Positions 46,505-59,130 are shown, counted from the first letter of the stretch. The stretch: 64,000 bases of DNA from Planotetraspora silvatica (GCF_016863315.1 NZ_BOOQ01000007.1:150237-214236), one strand, 5' to 3'. A program made the numbers and translations. Notes: generated from the letters alone by a model not told the origin.

Positions 46505-47278
46505 ATGCAGCCGACCTACGTTCCCGGTCACGGCCTGCTGCGCGGCCGGGTCGCGACGGTGACCGCGGCCGCCGGCACCGGCATCGGGGGCGCCTGCGCC
46601 CGGCGCATGCTGGAGGAGGGCGCGCGGGTGGTGATCAGCGACGCCCACGAACGGCGGCTCGAGGAGACCCTGGCCGAACTGCGCAAGGAGTTCGGCGACG
46701 ACGTGGCGGCGGTGCCATGCGACGTCACCTCCGAGGAGCAGGTGCGCAACCTCTTCACGATCGCCGAGGAGCGGTTCGGCCCGGTGGACGTGGTGGTCAA
46801 CAACGCCGGCCTCGGCGGCACGGCGAGGCTCGCCGAGATGACCGACGAGCAGTGGAACCGGGTCCTCGACGTGACGCTGAACGGCACCATGCGCTGCACG
46901 CGGGCCGCGCTGTCGCGCATGCAGCCGAGGGGCCGCGGCGTGATCGTGAACAACGCCTCGGTGATCGGCTGGCGGGCTCAGGAGGGCCAGGCCCACTACG
47001 CGGCGGCCAAGGCGGGCGTCATGGCGCTGACCAGATGCGCCGCCGTCGAGGCCGCGCCGTACGGCGTGCGCGTCAACGCCGTGGCGCCCTCGCTGGCCAT
47101 GCACCCGCACCTGGCCAAGGTGACGACGGAGGAGGTGCTGGCGGAGCTCACCAGGAACGAGGCCTTCGGCCGCCACGCGGAGCCCTGGGAAGTGGCCAAC
47201 GTTATGGTCTTCCTCGCGAGCGACTACTCCTCCTACATGACCGGGGAGATCGTCTCGGTCTCCAGCCGGCACCCCTGA
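46505..47278 (+). CDS. ipdF: 5-OH-HIC-CoA dehydrogenase IpdF
   Basis: The 257-residue SDR begins PGHGLLRGRVATVTAAAGTGIGGACARR, written here only to residue groups: GHGLL (8-12) and TAAAGTGIG follow the distinctive IpdF (Rv3559c) pattern instead of TGxxxGIG. NNAGLGG, NNASVIGWRAQ and HYAAAKAGVMALTR also match. IpdF oxidises the 5-hydroxyl of the HIC-CoA intermediate. KstR2 and FadA6 follow on the same strand. Confidence 0.9.
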   Translation: MQPTYVPGHGLLRGRVATVTAAAGTGIGGACARRMLEEGARVVISDAHERRLEETLAELRKEFGDDVAAVPCDVTSEEQVRNLFTIAEERFGPVDVVVNNAGLGGTARLAEMTDEQWNRVLDVTLNGTMRCTRAALSRMQPRGRGVIVNNASVIGWRAQEGQAHYAAAKAGVMALTRCAAVEAAPYGVRVNAVAPSLAMHPHLAKVTTEEVLAELTRNEAFGRHAEPWEVANVMVFLASDYSSYMTGEIVSVSSRHP

Positions 47279-47292
47279 GAGGTCGACCTTCC

Positions 47293-47910
47293 ATGAGCCC
47301 ACGACGCCGAGACTCCGAGAGCACCGCGGCCGCCCGCGCCGAGCGCCGGGCCGAGTTGCTCGCGACCGCCGCCGAGGTGTTCGCGTCGCGGGGGTACGCG
47401 TCGACGACGGTCCGCGAGGTGGCCGACGCCGCGGGCATGCTCGGAGGCAGCCTCTACTACCACTTCGACTCCAAGGAGTCGATGGTCGACGAGATCCTGT
47501 CGGTCTTCCTCACCGACATGTGGGCGGCCTACGACGCCGTGATCGGATCCGGGCTCGACGCGCGGGACACCTTCCGGGCGCTGATCGCCGAGTCGTTCCG
47601 CACGATCGACAGGCATCGCCCCGCGGTCGTGATCTATCAGAACGAGTCGAAGCATCTGGCGACGAACCCGCGTTTCGCCTACCTCACCGACTCGCAGCGG
47701 CGCTTTCGCGCGATGTGGCTGTCGGTGCTGGACCGGGGGGTCATGGAGGGCGTCTTCCGCGCCGACCTCGACACCGGTCTGATCTACCGCTTCACCCGCG
47801 ACACCGTCTGGCTGGCCGCGAGCTGGTACCGCAGCGACGGCCGGTTGTCCGCGGACGAGATAGCCCGGCAGTACATGGCGATGGTCCTGGAAGGGATCGT
47901 GACGACCTGA
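47293..47910 (+). CDS. kstR2: TetR-family HIP regulator KstR2
   Basis: ATG 47293 gives 205 residues. It has a TetR HTH (TTVREVADAAGMLGGSLYYHF, about 37-57) followed by a C-terminal ligand domain containing KHLATNPRF. It sits between IpdF and FadA6, where KstR2 lies in M. tuberculosis. Four CTAACA-type sites in the window include one that matches the published KstR2 consensus exactly. KstR2 responds to HIP-CoA. Confidence 0.87.
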   Translation: MSPRRRDSESTAAARAERRAELLATAAEVFASRGYASTTVREVADAAGMLGGSLYYHFDSKESMVDEILSVFLTDMWAAYDAVIGSGLDARDTFRALIAESFRTIDRHRPAVVIYQNESKHLATNPRFAYLTDSQRRFRAMWLSVLDRGVMEGVFRADLDTGLIYRFTRDTVWLAASWYRSDGRLSADEIARQYMAMVLEGIVTT

Positions 47911-47920
47911 GGAGTTCTCG

Positions 47921-49078
<1,158 letters not shown>

Positions 49079-49107
49079 TGAGGCGCTCGCCGAGGGCACT
49101 ATACAGC

Positions 49108-49125
49108 AAAGCAAGCGCTTGTTAG
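49108..49125. promoter_or_regulatory. KstR2 operator, exact consensus core
   Basis: On the minus strand CTAACAAGCGCTTGCTTT. Its core AGCAAGCGCTTGTT (plus) matches the KstR2 consensus AnCAAGnnCTTGnT at every fixed position. It ends 9 bp before the start of the DapB-fold dehydrogenase. Confidence 0.78.
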
Positions 49126-49134
49126 GATCCGGCC

Positions 49135-50214
49135 ATGATTCCCACGATTGTCTGGGGTACCGGCAATGTCGGCCGTGCGGCCATCCGTGCCGTCGAGGCC
49201 CACCCGGCCCTGAAACTGGCGGCCGTACTCGTCCACGACCCCGGCAAGGCCGGCCGTGACGCAGGTGATCTCGCCGGGCTCGGCCGCGATCTGGGGGTCG
49301 CGGCGACCGACGACGTCGACGCGGTGCTGGCCGCCGGTCCGGGCGCCGTGGTGTACGCGGCATCGGGTGAGATCCGTCCCGACGAGGCCCTCGCCGACAT
49401 CATCAGGGCGATCCGGGGCGGAGCCGTGGTCGTCACTCCCTCGCTGTACGCGCTCTACGACCAGAGCAACGCCCCACGAGAACTGCGGGAACCGGTGCTC
49501 GCCGCCATCGCGGAGGGCGGCGGCTCGCTGTTCGTCTCCGGCGTCGACCCCGGCTGGGGCAACGACGTGCTGCCCCTGCTGATCAGCGGACTCGGCACCA
49601 CCGTCGACGTGATCCGCTGCCAGGAGATCTTCGACTACTCCACCTACGACCAGCCGGACTCGGTCCGCTACCTGGTCGGCATGGGCCAGCCGATGGACTA
49701 CGAGCCGCCGATGACCGCGCCGACGATCCCGACCATGGTGTGGGGCGGGCAGATACGGCTGATGGCCAGGGCACTCGGTGTCGAACTCGACGAGATCCGC
49801 GAGACCCTGGACCGGCGCCCGCTCGAGTCCACGGTGAGTACCAAGGCGATGGGCGACTTCGAGGCCGGCACCCAGGGCGCGATCAGGTTCGAGGTGCAGG
49901 GCATCGTCGAGGGCGAACCCCGCATCGTCATCGAGCACGTCACCCGCATCCACGCGTCCTGCGCGCCGGACTGGCCGACGCCGCCCGACGGCGACGGGGC
50001 GCACCGCGTCATCATCGAGGGCAGCCCGCGCATCGAGGTCACGGTCGAGGCCACCGACGAGGGCGGCAACCGGGCCGCGGGCGGGAACGCCACCGCGGTC
50101 GGCCGGCTGGTGGGCGCCATCGACTGGCTCGTGGACGCGGACCCCGGACTCTACGACGCGCTCGACGTCCCCCTGCGTCCCGCGGTCGGCAGACTCGGAA
50201 GGAAGCAGCCGTGA
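49135..50214 (+). CDS. DapB-fold dehydrogenase, function unknown
   Basis: The 359-residue protein has an N-terminal Rossmann motif (WGTGNVGRAAIRAV) of the dihydrodipicolinate reductase/2,4-diaminopentanoate dehydrogenase group. SGVDPGWGNDVLP and a beta-rich C-terminal domain follow. I do not know a steroid pathway member of this family. The exact KstR2 operator at its promoter and the coupled downstream gene place it in the HIP regulon. It could reduce or oxidise a late keto or hydroxy acid (inference). Confidence 0.78.
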   Translation: MIPTIVWGTGNVGRAAIRAVEAHPALKLAAVLVHDPGKAGRDAGDLAGLGRDLGVAATDDVDAVLAAGPGAVVYAASGEIRPDEALADIIRAIRGGAVVVTPSLYALYDQSNAPRELREPVLAAIAEGGGSLFVSGVDPGWGNDVLPLLISGLGTTVDVIRCQEIFDYSTYDQPDSVRYLVGMGQPMDYEPPMTAPTIPTMVWGGQIRLMARALGVELDEIRETLDRRPLESTVSTKAMGDFEAGTQGAIRFEVQGIVEGEPRIVIEHVTRIHASCAPDWPTPPDGDGAHRVIIEGSPRIEVTVEATDEGGNRAAGGNATAVGRLVGAIDWLVDADPGLYDALDVPLRPAVGRLGRKQP

Positions 50215-50711
50215 ACATCGACATCCCCGAGGGCAAGGACGCGATCGAGTACGTGTGGGGCGAGATGGTCCCCGGCATCGGGATCGCCGCCTCGAAGTTC
50301 TCGATGTCGGTGTACGCCCACACGACCCTCGGGCTCCGCGAGTTCGAGGCCGCGCGGTTGCGGATCGCGCAGATCAACGGGTGCGTCTTCTGTCTCGACT
50401 GGCGTACCGAGCGGGACGGGCAGAAGGTCGAGGAGGAGTTCGCCGACGCGGTGACCCGGTGGCGGACCACCGACGCCTTCGACGACCGCACCCGGCTGGC
50501 CGCCGAGTACGCCGAGCGGTACGCCCTGGACCACCACGGCATCGACGACGAGTTCTGGACGCGGATGACCGCGCACTACAGCCAGCTCGAGATCGTCGAG
50601 CTGAGTATGAGCATCGGCTCCTGGCTGGCCTTCGGCCGGCTCAACCACGTGCTGGGCCTGGACGCGGTGTGCATGCTGCCGTCGGCCCGTCGCCCTGCGC
50701 CGAACCGATAG
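50211..50711 (+). CDS. AhpD/carboxymuconolactone-decarboxylase-like protein
   Basis: GTG at 50211 overlaps the previous stop and gives 166 residues. It has the CMD/AhpD helical fold with INGCVFCLDWR (Cys58 and Cys61) in place of the usual CxxCxxxH, so the proton-relay His is missing. AhpD-type CxxC proteins act as peroxidase partners. Coupling to the DapB-fold gene suggests a joint function, not established. Confidence 0.8.
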   Translation: MNIDIPEGKDAIEYVWGEMVPGIGIAASKFSMSVYAHTTLGLREFEAARLRIAQINGCVFCLDWRTERDGQKVEEEFADAVTRWRTTDAFDDRTRLAAEYAERYALDHHGIDDEFWTRMTAHYSQLEIVELSMSIGSWLAFGRLNHVLGLDAVCMLPSARRPAPNR

Positions 50712-50814
50712 ACGCGCCACGACCTGGCGACCACCAGGCGGGCGATCCACCCACAGGCCACTCACGGAGAGGTAGCGGCGTCACGCACAGTAACGAGAAC
50801 TTGTCTGAGAGTAG

Positions 50815-52473
<1,659 letters not shown>

Positions 52474-52496
52474 CGAGGGCCCGATCCCGCACGCGC

Positions 52497-52525
52497 GTGC
52501 ACGGCCACCTCAGGTGACCGTGCAC
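52497..52525. terminator. Long hairpin terminator after cholesterol oxidase
   Basis: Arms GTGCACGG and CCGTGCAC with an inner stem CACCT/AGGTG leave a single-base loop. This is a 29-bp near-perfect hairpin starting 24 bp after the stop codon. It marks the end of the steroid block. Confidence 0.75.
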
Positions 52526-52662
52526 TCGCATGTCCAGCCCGCGGGCGTCCACGACATGAATCGCGTATTGCTCATGCGGCCACTCGCTCTGCATAGTGAG
52601 ATCATCGCGGCTGATCTTCAGATGCCGCCCCGAGCACATCCAGATGAAGGCGGTGCGGTCAC

Positions 52663-53625
52663 GTGGCAGGCAGAGAAGGGATCAGGCTCCGCGTCCTCAT
52701 GGAGCCCCGGCACGGAGCCCGTTACGAGGACATCCTGGCGCTGGCACTGGCCACCGAGCGGGCCGGGTTCGACGGGTTCTTCCGCTCGGACCATCTGCTC
52801 GGCGTCGACCCGGACGACCCGGCCTATCGGCCCACCGACTGCTGGACGACGCTCGGCGGGCTGGCCAGGGACACCGAGCGGATACGGCTCGGCGCGCTGA
52901 TGAGCGCGGCGACGTTCCGGGCCCCCGGTCTGCTGGCGACCGTCGTCGCGTCCGTCGACGAGATGAGCGGCGGCCGTGTCGAATTCGGCATCGGCACCGG
53001 CTGGTTCGCCCGGGAGCACGCCGCGTTCGGGTTCCCGTTCCCGGACACGGGCGAACGGTTCGACCGGCTCGAGGAACAGCTGGAGATCATCACCGGGTTG
53101 TGGCGTACGCCCTTCGGAGACGATCAGGGATTCTCCTTCGAGGGAGTCCACTACCGCATCGAGGCCAACCGCACCCCGCCGCGGCCGTTCCAGTCGCCGT
53201 ACCCGCCGATCCTGATCGGCGGCACCGGGCCGAAGCGGACCCCGGCCATCGCGGCCAGGTACGCGTCCGAGTTCAACGCGGGCCTGGGCGGCGACCTGCG
53301 CGAGCAGATGGCGACCTTCACCCGGGCCTGCGAGGAGATCGGCAGAGACCCGGGCGAGCCGCGGCGGTCGGCGTGCGTGCCCGTCGCCTGCGGGTCCACG
53401 CCCGCCGAGGTGGAGCGCCGGTCCGAGGGCATCGCGCCGTTCTTCCGCAGCGTCGCGGCGATCGGCTCCCCGGATCAGGTCGCCGAACAACTCGCAGGTC
53501 TGGGGGAGTTGGGGTTCGACACGGTCTACCTGTTCATCTTCGACATCCACGACCTGGACCACATCGCCCTGATCGGGGCCGAGGTCCTGCCGCACCTCGC
53601 GGCGACGAAGGTCGTGGGCCCGTGA
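52663..53625 (+). CDS. LLM-class (F420-dependent) oxidoreductase
   Basis: The 320-residue TIM-barrel protein has RSDHLLG, GALMSAATFRAPGLLA, GRVEFGIGTGWFAREH and PILIGGTGPKRTPAIAAR, typical of the F420-dependent luciferase-like subgroup. Start is GTG. Reaction and substrate are unknown. It lies alone between the cholesterol oxidase and the molybdenum hydroxylase. Confidence 0.82.
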   Translation: MAGREGIRLRVLMEPRHGARYEDILALALATERAGFDGFFRSDHLLGVDPDDPAYRPTDCWTTLGGLARDTERIRLGALMSAATFRAPGLLATVVASVDEMSGGRVEFGIGTGWFAREHAAFGFPFPDTGERFDRLEEQLEIITGLWRTPFGDDQGFSFEGVHYRIEANRTPPRPFQSPYPPILIGGTGPKRTPAIAARYASEFNAGLGGDLREQMATFTRACEEIGRDPGEPRRSACVPVACGSTPAEVERRSEGIAPFFRSVAAIGSPDQVAEQLAGLGELGFDTVYLFIFDIHDLDHIALIGAEVLPHLAATKVVGP

Positions 53626-53873
53626 GCCGCACCTGAGCCGGGGGCCGGTGGGAGCGCCGGGAAGTTCAGACGATCTCTCATGTATCCCGGACGATGGCGC
53701 CAGGGAGTGTCAGACACGACCTGGGTGAGGGCCCGCGCGTGACGGGGGGACTCGTCCCCGCGCCTGCGGAAATTTCCGGCCGGTACTGCGGAACATCACA
53801 TACCGGATCCGTGACGGTGCGACGATGCTCCGTACCCGTGAGTTACCTCAGTGTCTGGTGAGAGGGGATCTCC
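53626..53873. promoter_or_regulatory. Promoter region with GGAAATTTCC palindrome
   Basis: The 248-bp gap contains CGGAAATTTCCG (53767-53778), a perfect 12-bp palindrome, about 95 bp before the molybdenum hydroxylase start. GAGAGGGG near 53860 is the ribosome site. No gene is seen. Confidence 0.4.
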
Positions 53874-56117
53874 ATGGGCAGCCCCACCAAGAGCGCCGCC
53901 GAACACGACGAAGGGGCGGTCGGCCGGCGCCGGTTCCTGACCTTCCTGGTCGCCGCCCCGACGCTGACGCTCGCGACGACGAACCTGGCCCCGGACGGGC
54001 TCGACGCGGCGGCCGCCGAGGCGGGAGTGCCCGGCCTGCCGCAGCCCGCGGACATCATGGACCTCGGCGATGTCCTCATCCTCGCCGGAACGCCGACGGC
54101 GAACCTGCTGGTGCTGGAGGTGACCGAGGACGGCGAGGCCCACTTCGAGTTGCCGCGCGCCGAGGTCGGTCAGGGCATCACCACGGCGGTGGCGATGCTG
54201 GTCGCGGAGGAGTTGGACCTCCCGCTGTCGAAGGTGCGGGTACGGCTCGCCGACGCGCGGCCCGAATTGCTGATGAACCAGCTCACCGGTGGTTCCAACA
54301 CGATCCGCTCGGTCTACGGTCCCGTGCGCCGGACCGCGGCGGCCGCGCGGGCACGGTTGGTCGCCGCGGCGGGCAGGCGATGGGACCTGTCACCCGACCG
54401 GCTCGTCACCCGTGACGGCGCGGTCGTCGCACCGGACGGGCGCACGGCCTCCTACGGCTCCCTCACAGGCCTCGCGGCGACGCTTCCGCTGCAAGGTCTC
54501 ACCGCGAAACCGAAACCGGAGTCCGAGCACACCCTGGTGGGCACCCCGACCTCGCGCATCGACGCCCGGGCGATGGTCACCGGCGCGATGCGCTACACCC
54601 TGGACCTCGACGTCGCGGGCGCCAAGCCCACGATGGTGCGGCGGCCGCCGACGATCAACGGCACCGTGCGGTCGGTGAACAACGAGACCGCGGTGCGGGC
54701 CATGCCCGGCGTGATCGACCTCGCCGTCGTCCCGACCGGCGTCGCGGTCATGGCCGAGACGTTCGGGCAGGCGCTGGACGCCAAGGACGCGCTGGACGTC
54801 ACCTGGAACGACGGGACCGTCGACGCCCTGTCCGACGCCGACATCCGCAAGCGGCTCCGCGCGGCCGCCCTGCCGTTCGTCGTGCCGCCGCTGCTGACCC
54901 GGCACGTCGACGCGGAGTTCGACTTCGCCTTCGTCAGCCACGCGCCGCTGGAGACCAACTCCGCGATCGCGGACGTACGCGACGACCAGGCCGAGATCTG
55001 GGCAGGGCTCAAGTCCGCGATCGTCGCCAAGCAGACCATCGCCGCCGCGATCGGCCTGCCGGAGGATCGTGTCACCGTACATGTGCGGCAGAGCGGCGGC
55101 TCGTTCGGCCGCAGGCTGTTCTTCGACGGCGCGCTCGAAGCGGCGCAGATCTCCAAGGCCATGGCCAGGCCGGTCAAGCTGATGTGGTCGCGGATCGACG
55201 ACATGCGGCACGGGCGGGCCCGTCCGGCGACGCACCACAAGATCCGCGCCACCTACGCGCTCGGGCAGGTGCTCACCTACGAGCATCGCGTGGCCGCCGT
55301 GGAGACCGACCTTCGGCACGGTCTCGGCGAGATCCTCACTGCCACCGCGGCCCGGCTCCCCGTCGCCGGAAACCTGAGCTTCGCGCAGACGGTGTTCCTC
55401 ACCACCGTGAAGGTGCCTTACGACTTCGGCGTCGTGACCGAACTGCTCAACGAGGTGCCGCTGAAGATGCACACCGCGAGCTGGCGGTCGGTGTATTCGG
55501 CCAACACCCGCGGCGCCGAGGAGATCCTCGTCGACGAGCTGGCGAACAGGATGGGCAAGGATCCCGTCGCGTTCCGCCGCGCCTTCCTCAAGACCGACCG
55601 GCAGCGGAGGGTCCTGGACAAGGTCGCCGCCGCCGGGAACTGGGGGCGCACCATGCCGGCGGGATTCGCCCAGGGAGTGGGCTTCCACGACGAGTACAAG
55701 TCCTGCACCGCGTGCCTGGTCGAGATCGACGCGCGCGATCCGGGAAAGCCGAGGGTGGTCCGGGCGGTGATCGCGGCGGACGTCGGCCGCCCGATCAACC
55801 CGCGCGGGCTGGAGGCGCAACTGCTCGGCGGACTCACGGACGCGATCTCCACGACCCTGCGGGCGGGCCTGCACATCGACAGGGGCCTGCCGCTGGAGGG
55901 CAGCTACTCGCAGTTCCACTACGCGCGGCAGAAGGATTCGCCGACAGACGTGCGGATCTTCATCATGCCCGCCGACGGTGAGCCGGGCGGCGCGGGCGAG
56001 CTGGGGGTACCCGCCGCGGTCGGCGCGATCGCCAACGCCTACGCGCGGGCCACCGGGACCAGACCGCGCAGCTTCCCGATCAACTTCGACGTCGACTTCA
56101 CTCCGTTCCCCCGCTGA
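53874..56117 (+). CDS. Molybdenum hydroxylase large subunit, Tat-exported (IorB-like)
   Basis: The 747-residue protein has a Tat motif GRRRFLTF (17-24) and a hydrophobic stretch to about residue 40. Mo-cofactor regions follow, including [27 protein letters not shown] and the catalytic Glu709 in [11 protein letters not shown]. This is the isoquinoline 1-oxidoreductase beta group of the xanthine oxidase family, which hydroxylates N-heterocycles or oxidises aldehydes. The iron-sulphur subunit follows 11 bp later. No cofactor-insertion (XdhC/MobA) or cytochrome gene is adjacent. Confidence 0.9.
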   Translation: MGSPTKSAAEHDEGAVGRRRFLTFLVAAPTLTLATTNLAPDGLDAAAAEAGVPGLPQPADIMDLGDVLILAGTPTANLLVLEVTEDGEAHFELPRAEVGQGITTAVAMLVAEELDLPLSKVRVRLADARPELLMNQLTGGSNTIRSVYGPVRRTAAAARARLVAAAGRRWDLSPDRLVTRDGAVVAPDGRTASYGSLTGLAATLPLQGLTAKPKPESEHTLVGTPTSRIDARAMVTGAMRYTLDLDVAGAKPTMVRRPPTINGTVRSVNNETAVRAMPGVIDLAVVPTGVAVMAETFGQALDAKDALDVTWNDGTVDALSDADIRKRLRAAALPFVVPPLLTRHVDAEFDFAFVSHAPLETNSAIADVRDDQAEIWAGLKSAIVAKQTIAAAIGLPEDRVTVHVRQSGGSFGRRLFFDGALEAAQISKAMARPVKLMWSRIDDMRHGRARPATHHKIRATYALGQVLTYEHRVAAVETDLRHGLGEILTATAARLPVAGNLSFAQTVFLTTVKVPYDFGVVTELLNEVPLKMHTASWRSVYSANTRGAEEILVDELANRMGKDPVAFRRAFLKTDRQRRVLDKVAAAGNWGRTMPAGFAQGVGFHDEYKSCTACLVEIDARDPGKPRVVRAVIAADVGRPINPRGLEAQLLGGLTDAISTTLRAGLHIDRGLPLEGSYSQFHYARQKDSPTDVRIFIMPADGEPGGAGELGVPAAVGAIANAYARATGTRPRSFPINFDVDFTPFPR

Positions 56118-56128
56118 GGAGGCAGACC

Positions 56129-56584
56129 GTGCCCACCTACACCTTCGCCGTGAACGGGAAGACCGTCACCGTCGACGCGCCTGCCGACATGCCCCTGCTG
56201 TGGGTGCTGCGCGACAAGCTCGGCGTGACGGGTCCGAAGTACGGCTGCGGCATCGACGTCTGCAAGGCGTGCACCAGCCACCTCGACGGGGAAGCGGTCA
56301 ACCCGTGCGTCGTCCCGGTGTCCGAGGCGGCGGGCAGGGAGGTCACCACGATCGAGGGGCTCGCCGAAGGCGACACGCTGCATCCCGTGCAGGAGGCCTG
56401 GCTCGAGGAGGACGTGGCCCAGTGCGGTTACTGCCAGCCCGGCCAGATCATGGCGGCCGTGGCGCTGCTCCGGAAGAACGCCGACCCCACCGACGCCGAG
56501 ATCGACGCGATCCAGAACGTCTGCCGCTGCGGCACCTACTTCCGCATCCGGGAGGCGATCAAGCGGGCGGCGGCGAAGATGTAG
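56129..56584 (+). CDS. 2Fe-2S subunit of molybdenum hydroxylase
   Basis: The 151-residue protein, starting at GTG, holds two clusters: Cys40, Cys45, Cys48 and Cys60 (plant type), then Cys99, Cys102, Cys132 and Cys134 (helical domain). It has no signal peptide, so it probably leaves the cell bound to the Tat-tagged large subunit, as known for this family. It passes electrons from the Mo site to an unknown acceptor. Confidence 0.92.
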   Translation: MPTYTFAVNGKTVTVDAPADMPLLWVLRDKLGVTGPKYGCGIDVCKACTSHLDGEAVNPCVVPVSEAAGREVTTIEGLAEGDTLHPVQEAWLEEDVAQCGYCQPGQIMAAVALLRKNADPTDAEIDAIQNVCRCGTYFRIREAIKRAAAKM

Positions 56585-56646
56585 GCGGCGAAGGGTGCAG
56601 CCCGTCCACCGGGCGCGTGGCCGCCGTCGGCGGGTTCTCTGTACAG

Positions 56647-56777
56647 CAGGTGCCATCGCAATCGGTTGCATGCCATGACCCGGAGCACCGGTGGCAGGGT
56701 GTCCAAGATTCACCTGCCGCGGCTCGTACGGGTCACGGCATCTTGGCGTGTAACCGATTGCGATGGCCGTTCACCTG
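56647..56777. repeat. 131-bp imperfect inverted repeat with two GCAATCGGTTGC sites
   Basis: Nested matching arms include CAGGTG/CACCTG at the ends, GCCATCGCAATCGGTTGC (from 56652) against its near-complement ending at 56767, GACCCG/CGGGTC, and GGCAGGG/CCTGCC at the centre. The two embedded copies of the operator-like motif are at 56658-56669 and 56750-56761 (reverse, one mismatch). It lies between converging genes. It could be a bidirectional terminator, a paired operator or the remnant of a small mobile element. Confidence 0.6.
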
Positions 56778-56856
56778 ATGGATGAGGTCCGGCGTCTCAC
56801 CGGGGCCTCAGTGCCACCTCATTGCCACCTCATTGCCACCTCATCGTCAGAGGCGG

Positions 56857-58041
56857 TTACGCACGCGCCTCCTCCATCAGCGCGGCCAGGGCCGGCTCCG
56901 GTTCGAGCACGAACAGCCCGCCGTGGGTTCGATCGGTCACCCAGATGAGCCCGCCCTCGTCGACGAACAGGTCGTTGGCCTGCGGCGCCTGCTGGCCGGG
57001 CGGTGTCTCGGAGACCCAGTGTGCGATCTCGCGGGGATCATCCGGGTCCTCCAGGTCGTAGACGCGAACGCCCGCGTTGAAGTACGTCGCGAAGATGAGG
57101 CGTTCGCTCCGGTAGGACCGTTGTCTGTTCTCGTGCAGGTTGTGCGGTCCGAAGCGCATCGGCAGGTCGTCGTACGGACCGTCCGGATGCGGGAAGGCGC
57201 CGCGGTACGACGGTACGGCCGGGTCGGCGACGTCCACGAGGTGGATCCGCCGCTCAGGAGCGCGCGGACCGTCGTGCTGCTGCTCGTCGGTGACCACGAG
57301 GAGGTCGCGGCCGGGCAGCGGCAGGCACGTGTGCGTCGCACCGCCACCCCACCGGCACCGGCCGATCATCTTCGGAGAGGTCATGTCGGAGACGTCGAGC
57401 ACGACCAGGTTGGCATCGTCGAAACCGAGGTAGGCGACGTCGCCGGAGGTGAGGGCGTGGTGAGCGGCGTAGCGGCGGCCGTCCGGCCAGTCCGGGTGCT
57501 CGCCGCCGGCCTCCCACTGGCCCGGCCACCACCAGCGCCCGGCCTCGACGGGCCGCGACGGATCGGAAAGGTCGACGGCGACCCAGATGCGGTCCCTGAA
57601 GCCGTCGGGCACCGCCGACATGTGGGCGTACCGGCCGCCTTCCCACACGATGCGGTGGACGCCCTTGCCCCCCGACTCCCAGAACGCGATCTGCTCCGGG
57701 GCGAAGGGGTCCTTCAGGTCGTACACCGCGAGGCCCGCCGAGTGCGGACCGAGCGGCCCGGCCGGCCGGTACGGAAAGCGCTCGTGGTTGACGAGCAGCA
57801 GTCCGCCGGCCACCTGGACCTTGTGCGTGTGGGTGTTGTCAGGAGCGCGCCACTGGTCCACCAACCGGGGACGCAGGGGGTCCGCCACATCCAGGATCGA
57901 GGTGCCCATCCGGGACGTTCCGCTGTGGCCGACGTAGAGGGCGTCGCCTTCGCGCATCACCTGCATGCCGTCGCCGCTGCCGGCGAGGTCGTGGTGGGCG
58001 AGAAGCCGGAGTCCCTTGGCGGCAGCCGTTCCCACGCCCAT
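56857..58041 (-). CDS. LVIVD-repeat beta-propeller-like protein
   Basis: The 394-residue protein has repeated units of the form LVVLDVSDMTSP, IHLVDVADPAVP, GVRVYDLEDPDDP and LAVYDLKDPFAP, the LVIVD repeat. There is no signal peptide. It is His- and Trp-rich (HTHKV, HPDWPDG), which could bind metal. It is the last gene of the importer operon, 3 bp after the binding protein. Function is unknown. Confidence 0.82.
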   Translation of the reverse strand: MGVGTAAAKGLRLLAHHDLAGSGDGMQVMREGDALYVGHSGTSRMGTSILDVADPLRPRLVDQWRAPDNTHTHKVQVAGGLLLVNHERFPYRPAGPLGPHSAGLAVYDLKDPFAPEQIAFWESGGKGVHRIVWEGGRYAHMSAVPDGFRDRIWVAVDLSDPSRPVEAGRWWWPGQWEAGGEHPDWPDGRRYAAHHALTSGDVAYLGFDDANLVVLDVSDMTSPKMIGRCRWGGGATHTCLPLPGRDLLVVTDEQQHDGPRAPERRIHLVDVADPAVPSYRGAFPHPDGPYDDLPMRFGPHNLHENRQRSYRSERLIFATYFNAGVRVYDLEDPDDPREIAHWVSETPPGQQAPQANDLFVDEGGLIWVTDRTHGGLFVLEPEPALAALMEEARA

Positions 58042-58044
58042 GGC

Positions 58045-59130
58045 TCACACGTTCCCGAGAGCGGGCCTGAACGGCAGGCCCAGGATCTTCTGGGCGCGCC
58101 AGAGCGGGACGAGGTAGGTGTACGCACGCCAGTCGGTGCCCTCGGGGACCGACTTGAACCCGATCTGGTCCGCGATGAACTTGTCCATGTCGGCGGGATC
58201 GAATCCGCCGTCGGCCACGTGGTAGTCCGTGGCGTTCTCCGCCGAGTACGCGTCGGCGAACTCCGGCGGCACGTCGAAGCCCTTCTTCACCATCAGCGCC
58301 AGGACCTCGTCCTTGTTCGCCTGGTTCGTGATGAACTGCCGTGCCTTCAGCGTGGCCGTGAGGAACGCCGTGACGGTTTCCGGGCTCTCCGTCAGCAGCT
58401 TGTTGGCCGCCCACCCGTTCTGCGGCACCTTGCGCGTCTCCTCGAACAGGAACTTGCCGCCCTCCTTCTCCAGCACCTTGCGGTGGCGAAGCTGCAGGCT
58501 GGCGCCGTCGACCACGCCGGCGATCACGGACTGGAGCCGCTCGTTGGACTGGCCGCCGGTGCTGACGATCTTGACGTCCTTGTCCGGGACGACACCGTTC
58601 TTGGTCAGCAGTTCCCGCAGGATCGCGTCGTTGCGGCTGTTGAACTGGCCGCCCGTGATCGTCTTGCCCTTCAGGTCCGCGGCCGTGTTGATGCCCTTGT
58701 GGACACCCAGGATGTTGGCCTCGCCGCCCAGGTAGACCGACAGGAACCGGACTCCCGTGTTGCTCTTCTTGGCGGCGGCGATCGTCGTGTCGGAGTCGTA
58801 GAGCGACATGTCGAGCGAGCCGCCGATGAGGGCGGGCAGCGGGTCCTCGATGGTCTTGATGTCGACCGTGTCGATGCCGACCTCCTTGAAGTACCCCTTC
58901 TCCTGAGCCACCAGGATGTCCTCGTGGAACAGGTAGTACGGGTTGTCGACGCCGACCACGAGGTTGTGCTTGACCTTGGTCGTGTCGATCGTCGCGTCGA
59001 TGTCGTCGGCGCTCGCCGGGGCGCTCTGGTTCGCGGCGTTCGGGGCCTTGTCGCCTCCGCCCGCGCCTCCGCAGGCCGCGACGAGGACGGTGAGGCTGAA
59101 GACGGTCAGTAACTGCTTGGATCTGTGCAT
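58045..59130 (-). CDS. SsuA/NMT1-like ABC substrate-binding lipoprotein
   Basis: The 361-residue precursor has a signal peptide and lipobox VAAC (Cys20). The mature part is a type II binding protein of the SsuA/TauA/ThiY group with EKGYFKEVGIDT and GGSLDMSLYDSDTTI. The ligand may be a sulphonate, nitrile, pyrimidine or aromatic acid; sequence does not decide. It belongs with the permease and ATPase upstream. Confidence 0.87.
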   Translation of the reverse strand: MHRSKQLLTVFSLTVLVAACGGAGGGDKAPNAANQSAPASADDIDATIDTTKVKHNLVVGVDNPYYLFHEDILVAQEKGYFKEVGIDTVDIKTIEDPLPALIGGSLDMSLYDSDTTIAAAKKSNTGVRFLSVYLGGEANILGVHKGINTAADLKGKTITGGQFNSRNDAILRELLTKNGVVPDKDVKIVSTGGQSNERLQSVIAGVVDGASLQLRHRKVLEKEGGKFLFEETRKVPQNGWAANKLLTESPETVTAFLTATLKARQFITNQANKDEVLALMVKKGFDVPPEFADAYSAENATDYHVADGGFDPADMDKFIADQIGFKSVPEGTDWRAYTYLVPLWRAQKILGLPFRPALGNV

